Shown here: piece after piece, positions 25,302 through 33,687 of the stretch
Numbering within the stretch: position 1 is the stretch's first letter
How the letters are laid out: every line of letters starts with the position of its first letter
Assembly (NCBI GenBank): GCA_014305025.1
Contig: JACRTY010000016.1
Span: 1-51,821, forward strand
DNA from: Candidatus Nyctobacter psychrophilus
GTDB taxonomy: Bacteria; Vulcanimicrobiota; Vulcanimicrobiia; Vulcanimicrobiales; Vulcanimicrobiaceae
Length of the DNA: 51,821 bases
Direction of reading: 5' to 3'
Position numbers and translations under genes: made by a program
Notes under the pieces: model-generated
Databases searched by the model: none
The model's input: only the letters and a program-made list of their open reading frames with translations
What the model was told of the DNA's origin: nothing

Positions 25302-28300
25302 TTGACGCCGTTCGCGACATGGCGAGCGCGCTTGCCTGCGGTGATCGGCTCGTGGTTCGCGCGCGATCTCGTCCGCGTCGCGCTGACTCTCGTCGAGGAC
25401 CATCGCATCGCGCTTCGCTCGGTGGAGGATCTCAACATCGAAGCCACCGTCACCGACGTGCGGGGCTCCTATGATGTCGGTATCGAGTGGGGCGGCGGCA
25501 CCGGACCGGTCGCGCTCCGAGCCGTGTGCGCCTGCGGCGGTAGCGGCATCTGTCAGCACGTCGTCGCGACGCTCGAAGCGGTTCGCTCCCAAACCGAACT
25601 CGACGAAAAGGAGCCGGACGCAGAACTCGATTTGAGTTGGTTACCCGTGTCGCGAGTCGAGTATAAACAGGCGCGTGCACGGGCGGTTTGGCCCGTTTTC
25701 TCGTCGCCCGATGGTGTCTCGCTCGCGGCTGCGCTCGTGCTCGATTCGCCGCGCCTGCGCGGCGCAGCCCGCGACGCGGCGGCCGTCGCGACGATGATGG
25801 ATGCCACGCCGGTCGACGATTGGGACGATGTCGATCGCGAACTGATGCGCGACGAAAGTGTGCAGGAAGCGTTCATCGCCGGCCGCGCCGCGCCCCGCGC
25901 GCTGGCGCGAGCGCTTTTCCGGCTGGCGCGACACCCACGGCTACGTTTCGATGCCGAACCGTCCGCGGGACGCCATCCCTCCGAATTGCCGGAGTTTCGC
26001 ATCGATCAACGCGGTGTGGCGCTACGCGCCGCCTGCCGTGGCAGCGCCTTCGTGCCGCTCTTCGAAACCGTCGAGGGCACTCGCATACCCGCACGGGAGG
26101 CGTTTCTGCTTGACGGGCCTCCGACCTGGATCGCGACGCCGCAAGGCGCCTATCTTGCCGACGGCGGCTTCGACGCGAAGAAAGCGATCGATGCAGCGCG
26201 GGCTCTCAACGGAGCGACGACGGGACCGCCGCTGGGAACGCGCACGATTGCGCGGGTTGCGCCGTTTTTGACGCCCGAAGACCGCGGGGCGCTGGGCATC
26301 GATGATGCCCGCGATGCGTCGGCGGAGATCGCGCTCGGTTGGGGCTCCGGCGCGCTCGTCGCGACGTTGACCTTCATCGACCGCGCCAGCGGGGCTCGGG
26401 CACCGTATGCGGCGCTCGGCGCCATCGCTCCGTACGCGGAACGCTTCGTGCGATTCACGGCGGCCTGGGCGGCCGCGCTGCGTGAGCGGCTCGTTGCCGC
26501 GGGCTTCGTGCCGCGTTCAACCGATGGCTTCGCCCTGCACGGTAGTGAGCGCGCCGCCTCGTTCATCCGTGAAACGTTGCCGCTGTGGAACGATCTCGAT
26601 CGCCGGCTCGATCCGGGGCTCACCGACCTCGCGAGCGGCGAAACGCCGCTCGGCATCACGGTTAGCGCGGAGCGGTCCGGTTCCAACGGGGATTGGTTCG
26701 AACTCAAAGTCGACGTCTTCGTCGGAGGCACGAGCGAGGCGTTGACGCAGGCTGAACTCGCCGCCCTGCTCTCGGCGGGTGGTCGTTACGCCGACGTGCG
26801 CGGCAAACTCGTCGACGTCGCCAAGCTGCGGCGGCACAACGATCTCCTCGCCGACCTCGCCGGGCGACGGCATAGCGGTCTGGCCGTCCTGCTGGCGCTG
26901 CGCGACGAACTGCACGAGAACTTTGAGGACGTGCGGCTTCCCTCCGATGTCGAGCGGATGCGCGAGCGGTTGCGCGACTTCGATGGCATCCCGACGGTCG
27001 AACCGCCGCCACTGACCAGTGGAGCACTGCGCGGCTATCAAGAGCGCGGACTCGATTTCCTGTGGTATCTTGCGGAGTTCGGCTTCGGCGGGATTCTCGC
27101 CGACGAGATGGGGCTCGGTAAAACATTGGAGGTCATTAGTTATCTTCTGAAGCGAAAATTGAACGATGGCCCTGCACCGGCGCTCGTCATCGCGCCCACG
27201 TCGGTGACCCACACGTGGGAGAGCGAGATTGCCCGGTTCGCGCCGAGTCTGCGGACCTTGCGGCTTCATTCGGGGAACGAGCGGGCGGCGCGGTACGACC
27301 AGATTGCCGACAGCGATGTGGTCGTGACATCGTACGCGCTCGCGCGGCTTGACGCCGAGCAGCTCTCGCAGTACCACTTCCGGACCTTGATACTCGATGA
27401 AGCGCAGAATGCCAAGAACCCGGCGTCGCAGATCGCCCGCGTCGTGCGCACGCTGCGAGCCGATCATCGCTTAGCGCTGACCGGGACCCCGGTCGAGAAC
27501 TCGCTGCGCGATCTGTGGGCCATTTTCGCGTTTCTCGAGCCCGGGCTGCTCGGCAGCGAGGCGTTGTTCCGTAAACGCTTCGAGCTTCCCATCGCCGAGA
27601 ACGACGTGCGCGCGACGGCGGTTTTGCGCTCACGGCTCGAGCCGTTCCTCTTACGGCGCACCAAAGAAGACGTCGCCCCGGAACTGCCGGATCGCACCGA
27701 GGTGGAACTGGCTTGCGACTTATCGCCGCTCCAGCGCCGGCTCTACCGAGGCGTCGCCGAAGCCGCGCGGCGGGACCTGGTGGGCATCATCGACGCGCAA
27801 GGCCTCGGCGGCGCGACGGTTCACGTTCTCGCCGCCTTGACGCGTCTGCGCCAGGTGTGCGCCCATCCGGGCTTATTGTTCGAAGAATATCGTGACCAAC
27901 CCGAAGCATCGGCGAAGTTCGACAGTTTTCTGGAAACGGTCGACGAGATTCTGTCGGGCGGCCACCGGCTGCTCGTCTTCAGCGCGTTCGCGTCGATGCT
28001 CCGCATCATGCGCGCTGAGTTTGAGCGGCGCGGAATCGCGTACGGCTATCTCGATGGTTCAACCAAGGACAAGGAGCGCCGTAGCGAAGTCGAGCGCTTC
28101 ATGGCCGATGACGGACCGCCGCTCTTCCTATGCTCCCTTAAAGCGGGCGGTGTCGGGTTGACCTTGACGGCGGCCGATTACGTCATCTTGTACGATCCGT
28201 GGTGGAATCCGGCGGTCGAACGCCAAGCGATCGACCGCACTCACCGCATCGGCCAGCACCGCAACGTGACCGCATATCGCTTGGTCACTCGCGGTACCGT

Positions 28301-28472
28301 GGAGGAGAAGATGCGGACGCTTGCCGAGCGCAAGGCCGCTCTTTCCAAAACGATCATCAAGGCCGACGGTGCGCTCGCGAAGGCGCTGACGCGCGAAGAT
28401 ATCGAGCTCCTTTTCGCCGACCCTGATGAGGGTGTTACTTCCGTGTTATCAGGCGCGGCCCCCAGCCGGTAA
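25302..28472 (+). CDS. SNF2-family helicase with N-terminal SWIM zinc finger
   Basis: The 1056-residue protein opens with a SWIM-type finger (VCACGGSGICQHV, about residues 73-86, C-x-C-x-n-C-x-H). A long unassigned middle region follows, then a complete SNF2 motor. Motor motifs are ILADEMGLGKT (Walker A, near residue 600), ILDEAQNAKNP (motif II), LTGTPVENSLRDLW (III), GYLDGSTKDKERR, CSLKAGGVGLTLT (V) and DRTHRIGQHRNVTAYRL (VI). Such bacterial Snf2 proteins translocate on double-stranded DNA and may remodel protein-DNA complexes; their cellular role is poorly known. TTG 25302 is backed by GGGAGG 4 bases upstream. It follows clpC on the same strand. Confidence 0.93.
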   Translation: MTPFATWRARLPAVIGSWFARDLVRVALTLVEDHRIALRSVEDLNIEATVTDVRGSYDVGIEWGGGTGPVALRAVCACGGSGICQHVVATLEAVRSQTELDEKEPDAELDLSWLPVSRVEYKQARARAVWPVFSSPDGVSLAAALVLDSPRLRGAARDAAAVATMMDATPVDDWDDVDRELMRDESVQEAFIAGRAAPRALARALFRLARHPRLRFDAEPSAGRHPSELPEFRIDQRGVALRAACRGSAFVPLFETVEGTRIPAREAFLLDGPPTWIATPQGAYLADGGFDAKKAIDAARALNGATTGPPLGTRTIARVAPFLTPEDRGALGIDDARDASAEIALGWGSGALVATLTFIDRASGARAPYAALGAIAPYAERFVRFTAAWAAALRERLVAAGFVPRSTDGFALHGSERAASFIRETLPLWNDLDRRLDPGLTDLASGETPLGITVSAERSGSNGDWFELKVDVFVGGTSEALTQAELAALLSAGGRYADVRGKLVDVAKLRRHNDLLADLAGRRHSGLAVLLALRDELHENFEDVRLPSDVERMRERLRDFDGIPTVEPPPLTSGALRGYQERGLDFLWYLAEFGFGGILADEMGLGKTLEVISYLLKRKLNDGPAPALVIAPTSVTHTWESEIARFAPSLRTLRLHSGNERAARYDQIADSDVVVTSYALARLDAEQLSQYHFRTLILDEAQNAKNPASQIARVVRTLRADHRLALTGTPVENSLRDLWAIFAFLEPGLLGSEALFRKRFELPIAENDVRATAVLRSRLEPFLLRRTKEDVAPELPDRTEVELACDLSPLQRRLYRGVAEAARRDLVGIIDAQGLGGATVHVLAALTRLRQVCAHPGLLFEEYRDQPEASAKFDSFLETVDEILSGGHRLLVFSAFASMLRIMRAEFERRGIAYGYLDGSTKDKERRSEVERFMADDGPPLFLCSLKAGGVGLTLTAADYVILYDPWWNPAVERQAIDRTHRIGQHRNVTAYRLVTRGTVEEKMRTLAERKAALSKTIIKADGALAKALTREDIELLFADPDEGVTSVLSGAAPSR

Positions 28473-28492
28473 AATCACCGTCGGCTTTGGGG
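28460..28492. terminator. Hairpin between convergent genes, candidate terminator
   Basis: CCCC-AGCCG (28460-28468) can pair with CGGCT-TT-GGGG (28482-28492) with a 2-base bulge, overlapping the helicase stop codon. The following plus-strand genes are absent for 3.7 kb and the facing gene ends at 28624. No T-run follows, so this is only a weak terminator candidate. Confidence 0.3.
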
Positions 28493-28623
28493 AACCGAAA
28501 CGTCGGCCGCTCCGGGTTCGACTGCTGTTGGATGGTACGTGGCGTAATCATGGTCCTGCGAGCCTCCCTATTGCTCGTCGTGAAAACATAGCTCGTGCAC
28601 ATGAAAAAGTTTCGCCGCGCAGC

Positions 28624-30924
28624 TTATTTTTGGACGATTGCTCCCGAGCCGTTGATCTGCGTCGACAGCGTTTGGGCGTGTCCGTGGAGCTGGACGTCGC
28701 CGCTGCCGTCGATCTGAACCGCCAGCGTGGCCGGCGCGGTCAACGTAACGTCTCCGGAGCCTTCGATGGTGACGGCGGCTGCGTTTGCGCGCAAATGCAA
28801 CGCGTCGATATTGCCCGAGCCCGCGATCGTGATCGCGGTACTGTGCGCAGATCCGCCCGTTACATCGATGCGCCCCGAGCCGTTCATGGCCAGCGCAAGG
28901 TGATCGCCGTCGAATGCACCGACGGTCACCGTACTGCTGCCGTCGACGTCGATGCCGTCGAGCGCCGGCGTCTCGATCGTCACCAGCGCGCCTTCATCGT
29001 CGCTCCAGGATCCCTGACCGTCGATCGTCAGCGTGCCGTTGCTCACGTCGGTCGTCGTGTGCCGCGCCGTGACGGTCGCGCCGTGAAAGTCGACGCGCGA
29101 GCGCGATGAGCGGCGCACTTCGACGCGAACGCCGGTTTCGAGCACGATGCGGTGGAACGGCGGGAGGTCACGGACGAAAGCCGGGCTGGCGTCGGCGACG
29201 TGTTCTTGTGCGAGCGCGACTTGTACTGCGCGGGTGTCGTACGTACGATCCAGAGTGGCATTCGCTTTGGACAGCGCCTCACGTGTTTTCCCTTCGACAT
29301 TCGCGTCGCGCAGCGCCATGTCGACGGAGGTCGCGATCTGCGCGCCTAACGAGCGGGCGGAAGGAGGCGCGGGCGCAGCCGTCCGCTCGCGCGTCATGTC
29401 GGGCGTCCGCAGGGGTGAATAGCCAGGCTCCCTGGCCCTCCATTGCGAGTTCACGCGGTGTGCATGTATCGTCATGGAGGGCACCGTTGATGTCGTGAGC
29501 CCCCGCGCGCGTCTGGGCCGCTCCGGTAGGCGCAGGCTCCCCGGCGATTTGTACGCCGACGTCACGCGTGCCGGCGTCGGGTGCGCCGACGATTCATGCT
29601 CTGTCGGCGCGGGCGCGCTGACGCGAGCGAGTGAACGGGCTTCGTGAGATCGTACGGCCGGTACGTCGGCCCTCGAATCCGTCATGGCTCGTTCCTGACG
29701 CGTCGCCGGCGCGGTTTGCGCCATATCGCGCGTCGCTCGTAGGTCCTGGAGCGCGATGACGGGAGCGCGCAGTCCCGCTGTAATGACGATAGCGATCCCG
29801 AGCGAGCCGACGATGAAGGCGCCCAGCGGCGAAAGCCGCGGCAGCGCGTTGCGGCGCGAATCCAATAGCCGCTCGATGCGCGTCACGATTTGTTTTGAGG
29901 TGAACAAGGCGCCCGGGGCGAGGATCGAGCGTGCCGGAAGGCGCGTGGTTTCGACGAGCTTCCACAAGCACGTTGCATAGCGGTGAGCGCGTCCCGTTTG
30001 GGCGACCACCCAGTCGTCGCAGGCGATCTCACGTTCGAGCGAGATGCGGCGCACGCACAGTGCGATCACCGGGTTGAACCACAAGACGCATGAAAGCGCC
30101 CGTTCTGCCAAATTGGTCCAATCATCGTAGCGGTTGAGATGCGCATATTCATGCAGAGCGATTTGATCGAGGTCCGCACTCTCCTCATCGTGCACGAGTT
30201 TGAGCGGTAGCAGAATGACCGGCGCGCGAAAACCGACTGCGACCGGCACGTCGACCGCGCCGCTGACGCGCAGGCGTACCGGCCGCCCGGTGCGGCTGCT
30301 GTGGCGCCAGCGTCGCAGCTTGCGTGCGAGCGCATCGTCTACGTCATGAGCATCACGTTTGACGGTGCGCAGTGCAGCGACACGCCGCGCGAGCGCGGCC
30401 GTCCGGATGGCCGCCAGCGCGCACCAAACGAGGATGACGACGAAATCGAATGGCGGCGTGCGCGCGACCGCCGCGCCTGTGGCGATCAACTGCGCCGGCG
30501 TCGCAGCGGCCAACGTCATCGTACGGTCGAGCGTCAGCAGTTGTTTCGTCAGGCCTCCTGCGCCGGCCGGGACGTCCAGGACCGAATGCGTTGACGCATG
30601 CGGGTAGGCGAGGCGCTGCGTAGATTCCGTGGGCCGTACACGACGGGCGCCCCGCGCGCTGGCCACGTCACTGCGGGGCGCGGCCAGGGTCGGCGCGGCG
30701 CCATGCTGCACGTGCCCGAGCGAGCTGCTTAGGCACATCAGCGGTAAGAGTGCACTCGCGCCGAGCGCAATCCACCACAGCACGTGACGGGTCGTGGCGG
30801 TTGTATCGGTCACCCGAATCCAACTCCAAACCGCGGCCGCCAGCAGCGCGCTGCCGGCCACACCGAGCGCGAGCGCGAGCACCAGCGCATGCGCAAACGG
30901 CGCAATCCAAACGATAGCATTCAT
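28624..30924 (-). CDS. BlaR1-type M56 membrane metalloprotease fused to a C-terminal GIN (DUF2807) beta-helix domain
   Basis: The 766-residue protein has an N-terminal M56 module with membrane helices near residues 5-35, 47-68 and 160-178. Its zinc motif is HEYAH (H258, E259, H262) in DQIALHEYAHLNRYDDW, followed by WFNPVIALC and LEREIACDDWVV as in BlaR1/MecR1, and a last helix at about 367-388. A long Ala/Arg/Ser/Thr linker (residues 400-585) leads to a GIN/DUF2807 domain (about 587-766) with repeated strand turns MNGSGRIDV, IAGSGNIDA, IEGSGDVTL, IDGSGDVQL. In BlaR1 the C-terminal part is a penicillin-binding sensor; here a beta-helix replaces it. It overlaps blaI by 4 bases. A signal-activated protease cleaving the BlaI-like repressor is the expected mechanism; the signal is unknown. 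Confidence 0.88.
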   Translation of the reverse strand: MNAIVWIAPFAHALVLALALGVAGSALLAAAVWSWIRVTDTTATTRHVLWWIALGASALLPLMCLSSSLGHVQHGAAPTLAAPRSDVASARGARRVRPTESTQRLAYPHASTHSVLDVPAGAGGLTKQLLTLDRTMTLAAATPAQLIATGAAVARTPPFDFVVILVWCALAAIRTAALARRVAALRTVKRDAHDVDDALARKLRRWRHSSRTGRPVRLRVSGAVDVPVAVGFRAPVILLPLKLVHDEESADLDQIALHEYAHLNRYDDWTNLAERALSCVLWFNPVIALCVRRISLEREIACDDWVVAQTGRAHRYATCLWKLVETTRLPARSILAPGALFTSKQIVTRIERLLDSRRNALPRLSPLGAFIVGSLGIAIVITAGLRAPVIALQDLRATRDMAQTAPATRQERAMTDSRADVPAVRSHEARSLARVSAPAPTEHESSAHPTPARVTSAYKSPGSLRLPERPRRARGLTTSTVPSMTIHAHRVNSQWRAREPGYSPLRTPDMTRERTAAPAPPSARSLGAQIATSVDMALRDANVEGKTREALSKANATLDRTYDTRAVQVALAQEHVADASPAFVRDLPPFHRIVLETGVRVEVRRSSRSRVDFHGATVTARHTTTDVSNGTLTIDGQGSWSDDEGALVTIETPALDGIDVDGSSTVTVGAFDGDHLALAMNGSGRIDVTGGSAHSTAITIAGSGNIDALHLRANAAAVTIEGSGDVTLTAPATLAVQIDGSGDVQLHGHAQTLSTQINGSGAIVQK

Positions 30925-31304
30925 CGCGGGTTCTCCGTCCTCGCGTCGAGGAGCGCGCGAATGCGCTTGGCGTCCCGTTCGTCGATCTCGCCGTCGAGGA
31001 GCTTGAGCATCAACGCGCGCGGAGAATTATCGAAGAAGCGTGAGACCACGTAATCGATCACGCTCGTGCGCGCTTCGTCGCGGCCGACGCGGGCCGCATA
31101 GACGAAGGCGCGCCCGGCTTCGCGATGCTTGACGTAGCCTTTCTTCTCGAGGATGCGCAAGGTCGTCAGCACCGTATTGTACGCGAGCGGCGGGTCGCCG
31201 AGTGCCTCGACGACGTCGCTCACGGTTGCATCGTGGCGCGACCACAGCACGTCCATCAAGCGTAACTCAGCTTCGGTCAAGGTCGGCGATTTGCGCCGCG
31301 CCAT
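30921..31304 (-). CDS. BlaI/MecI-family transcriptional repressor
   Basis: The 127-residue protein has the winged-helix of BlaI/MecI/CopY regulators: LTEAELRLMDVLWSR at the N-terminus, TVSDVVEALGDPP, AYNTVLTTLRILEKKGYVKH as recognition helix and wing, then the dimerisation region with VSRFFDNSPRALMLKLL. Such repressors bind dyads ahead of their own operon and are cut by the partner M56 protease. Translation is coupled on both sides: TGATG with the DUF4097 gene and ATGA with the M56 gene. No clear BlaI-type dyad was found upstream of the operon. Confidence 0.93.
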   Translation of the reverse strand: MARRKSPTLTEAELRLMDVLWSRHDATVSDVVEALGDPPLAYNTVLTTLRILEKKGYVKHREAGRAFVYAARVGRDEARTSVIDYVVSRFFDNSPRALMLKLLDGEIDERDAKRIRALLDARTENPR

Positions 31305-32086
31305 CAGCGGCGCTCCAGGCGAATCGTCCCGTTGACCGCATGCGCCGAGATGCGGGCGCGACCCGCGCCCAGCGTCGCGGTCGCGGTGTGTCCGACGAAC
31401 TGGCCGGCTTGCGTGTCAAGAGCCACGCCGTCGGCCGAGATGGCGCCGTTCAGCGTCTCGGCGCGGAACGTTGCGTCGGCGCTGGCGGGCACGATGAGAT
31501 CGATCGGACCGTTGACGGCGTTGAACCGCGCATCTTCGCGCCCGGAGAAGTGCGCCTCAATGGAGCCGTTCACCGTCGATGCGTTGGCATTGGCGCTGGT
31601 TGCAATGACGACGGCGCCGCTGACGCTCGACGCGTCGACCGGTGAGGCGAATCCCGTGGCGTGAATCGAGCCATTGACGTTGCGGGCAAAGACCGGAGTT
31701 CCGCTCGGGATACCGACGCGCAGGTCAACGCGAAAACGGCCGTTGTTGATGCCGTTGCCGCCGTTGTGCGAGCAGCTCCCGCTCTGAGCGTCGCCCGGGA
31801 AGACCGCGCAAATCACCAGACGGTTGCCGGATTTGACTGCGCGCACCACCGTTCCGGGATCGGCTTCGCCGCTGCTCGCATGGGCATGCACCGTAACGTC
31901 GCGTCCGGTCGTCGGCCGGGCGACGATGGACCCGTTCACGTCATCGATCTCGACGGCCACTCCCGCGGCTAATGGTTCCCGCAGGTCGACGTCGCGCGTG
32001 CGGTCTGCCAGGGCCGCTTGCGGAAGGTTGAGCGCCGCTCCGAAACCCAGGAGCGCCAGCGCAGGAACAAGACGTGTGCTCGGCAT
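31304..32086 (-). CDS. Exported DUF4097-like beta-helix protein
   Basis: The 260-residue protein begins with a signal peptide when ATG 32086 is used (TRLVPALALLGFGAALNLPQ, then AALA). The rest is a repetitive beta structure of DUF4097 type with repeated V-N-G-S-I-like turns: VEIDDVNGSIVARP, FARNVNGSIHATG, DASSVSGAVVIA, NASTVNGSIEAHF, RFNAVNGPIDLIV, RAETLNGAISADG and SAHAVNGTIRLE. A Cys pair lies in the second quarter (VICAVF, then SGSCSH). It is the first gene of the blaI-M56 operon. Its fold class matches the GIN domain of the M56 protein, so the two may form a common envelope sensor (inference). Confidence 0.8.
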   Translation of the reverse strand: MPSTRLVPALALLGFGAALNLPQAALADRTRDVDLREPLAAGVAVEIDDVNGSIVARPTTGRDVTVHAHASSGEADPGTVVRAVKSGNRLVICAVFPGDAQSGSCSHNGGNGINNGRFRVDLRVGIPSGTPVFARNVNGSIHATGFASPVDASSVSGAVVIATSANANASTVNGSIEAHFSGREDARFNAVNGPIDLIVPASADATFRAETLNGAISADGVALDTQAGQFVGHTATATLGAGRARISAHAVNGTIRLERR

Positions 32087-32092
32087 GCGGCC

Positions 32093-32121
32093 ATCGTAGA
32101 CGCTTGGTGCGCCCTTGTCAA
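32093..32121 (-). promoter_or_regulatory. Promoter of the DUF4097-blaI-M56 operon, leaderless geometry
   Basis: On the minus strand TTGACA (32121-32116), 17 bases, and TACGAT (32098-32093) form a sigma-70-like promoter. Only 6 bases separate the -10 box from ATG 32086, so the mRNA should begin at or beside the start codon. This also argues against the longer in-frame start at 32143, which would lie upstream of the promoter. Confidence 0.65.
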
Positions 32122-32176
32122 CTAAAGAATTAAGGATACTCAAAGACTTTCCCGTCCTCGTGCCGTATCGGTCGGC

Positions 32177-33178
32177 GTGGCGATGCCCAAGATCGCGCAG
32201 CTCTTGCGGCTGCTGGCAGCCATCGACGAAGGCCGCTCCTCGTTAGCCGCACTCAAGGCCAAACTGGACCCCGAACGGCCACCGAGCACGCGCACGATCC
32301 GCCGGTATCTCGCGACGCTGGCCGAGGCCGGTTTTCCGTGGCGTTACGACCGCGCAAGCGGCACGTACGGTTTCGAGGCGGGTTATTCGCTCCGCCGGGT
32401 GGAGCTTAGCGGAAACGAGCTGTTCGGATTGCTTGCGCTCAAGGGCATCGCAACGTCGCTCGGCGGCAACATCGGTGCGTCGATGGACGAGATGGCCGAG
32501 AAGTTGGCGTCGGTGGCCGGTCCCGGGGCGCAGCGCGCGGCTGAGAAACCGGCCGTTCGCGTCCACCTTGCCGATCCCCAGCTCGACGGCGAACGCAGCG
32601 TCGCGTTTGAGCTTTTGCAGAAGGCGCAGCGCGAACATCGCAGCGTGCGTTTCGGCTACGTTGATAAGACCGGTCGCCGTTCGCGACGGCATGTCGACGT
32701 GTACGGCTTCGTCGTGTCGGGCGGCCGCATCTACGCCGTCGCCTACGATCGCGGACGCGGCGCGAAGCGCGTGTTCGCACTCGACAACGTTACGGCGCCG
32801 AGCATCGCGCCGCAGCGCTATACGTTACCCGCTGATTTCGACATCGAGGCATTCGCCGCGCGATCGGTCAGCGGCATCTATTCGGGCGACCCCGTCGCCG
32901 TGCGCGTCCGGTATTCGGCCGTCGTCGCCCGTGCGGCGAGTGCGGACCGCGTCGTGCGGGAGCGAACGCTGCTCGACTTACCGGACGGCGGCGTCGAGAT
33001 TGCCTATGTGGTCGCCGATCCCAGCGAGTTCGTACGGTGGGCGATGAAGTGGGGCGCCGAGGCCGAGATCATCGACCCCCCCGAGGTTCGATCCGAAGCA
33101 GTGGCACTCGCACGCGACGTCCTGGCACGATACGCGCCGGAGCCGGCATCCAACCTGTATAACGGGAGCACTTCGTGA
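32177..33178 (+). CDS. WYL-domain transcriptional regulator
   Basis: The 333-residue protein has an N-terminal helix-turn-helix (KIAQLLRLLAAIDEG, then PSTRTIRRYLATLAEAGFP) and a C-terminal WYL domain of about residues 140-245 (VRFGYVDKTGRRSRRHVDVY, then GGRIYAVAYDRGRG), followed by the WCX-like extension. In the core the usual G-R-W-Y-L-V-G-Y-D reads GRIYAVAYD, so the name-giving Trp and Leu are replaced. WYL regulators sense ligands, often nucleic-acid related. The start may be GTG 32177 or ATG 32183. It is divergent from the BlaI operon and coupled by GTGA to a small secreted protein gene. Confidence 0.88.
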   Translation: MAMPKIAQLLRLLAAIDEGRSSLAALKAKLDPERPPSTRTIRRYLATLAEAGFPWRYDRASGTYGFEAGYSLRRVELSGNELFGLLALKGIATSLGGNIGASMDEMAEKLASVAGPGAQRAAEKPAVRVHLADPQLDGERSVAFELLQKAQREHRSVRFGYVDKTGRRSRRHVDVYGFVVSGGRIYAVAYDRGRGAKRVFALDNVTAPSIAPQRYTLPADFDIEAFAARSVSGIYSGDPVAVRVRYSAVVARAASADRVVRERTLLDLPDGGVEIAYVVADPSEFVRWAMKWGAEAEIIDPPEVRSEAVALARDVLARYAPEPASNLYNGSTS

Positions 33179-33687
33179 ACGTCTTTCAGCGCGCGGCCGC
33201 ATTGCTCGCAACGCCGGCGCTCGTTGCGTTCGCCGTGGCAGCGCAAGCCGAACCACCGACGGGCGCGACCGTCGACGGCATCCGCTGCGATCAAGCCGAA
33301 GGCGCGGTCTTTCACATTCACCAGCACCTCACGCTGTTGGACCACGGCAAAAACGTCCCCATCCCCGACGACGTCGGCCGCCCGCTGCTCGGCAACTGTC
33401 TGTACTGGATACACACGCACACCCCCGACGGCATCATCCACGTCGAGTCGCCGCTGTTCCGTACGTTTACGCTCGGTAATTTCTTCGACGTCTGGGGTGA
33501 GCCGCTGTCCCCCACGGCCGCGGGGCCGGTTCACGTGCGTAAGGGCACGTTGCGCGTGTACGTCAACGGCTCTCCGTATCACGGCGATCCACGAAAAATC
33601 GAACTCAGTCAACACACGGACATTACCCTGGAAGCCGGTCCGCCGTATCGCAAGCCGCGCCCATTCAACGCCTGGCAGGGGCAGTGA
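33175..33687 (+). CDS. Small exported His-rich protein of unknown function
   Basis: The 170-residue protein has a signal peptide (residues 1-25, ending AVAAQA) and a mature part with clustered histidines and aromatic residues: VFHIHQHLTLLDHGK, then NCLYWIHTHTPDGIIHVESP, then TLGNFFDVWGEPLS. The H-x-H-x-H-L and H-T-H arrangement with a nearby Cys looks like a metal-binding site, but I know no named family or function for it. Short proteins with the same C-x-Y-W-x-H-T-H and F-F-x-x-W-G pattern seem to occur in other bacteria (recollection, not checked). The GTG start overlaps the WYL regulator stop. Its 3' end overlaps the convergent GT39 gene by 79 bases. Confidence 0.7.
   Translation: MNVFQRAAALLATPALVAFAVAAQAEPPTGATVDGIRCDQAEGAVFHIHQHLTLLDHGKNVPIPDDVGRPLLGNCLYWIHTHTPDGIIHVESPLFRTFTLGNFFDVWGEPLSPTAAGPVHVRKGTLRVYVNGSPYHGDPRKIELSQHTDITLEAGPPYRKPRPFNAWQGQ

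Noticed and set aside
24104..25453. Open frame of 449 codons on the minus strand
   Set aside because: Antisense to clpC, whose protein sequence is conserved throughout.
32087..32176. BlaI-type dyad operator (TACA-x-x-TGTA-like) ahead of the DUF4097-blaI-M56 operon
   Set aside because: The gap contains a good promoter but no convincing dyad of that kind; an atypical operator cannot be excluded.
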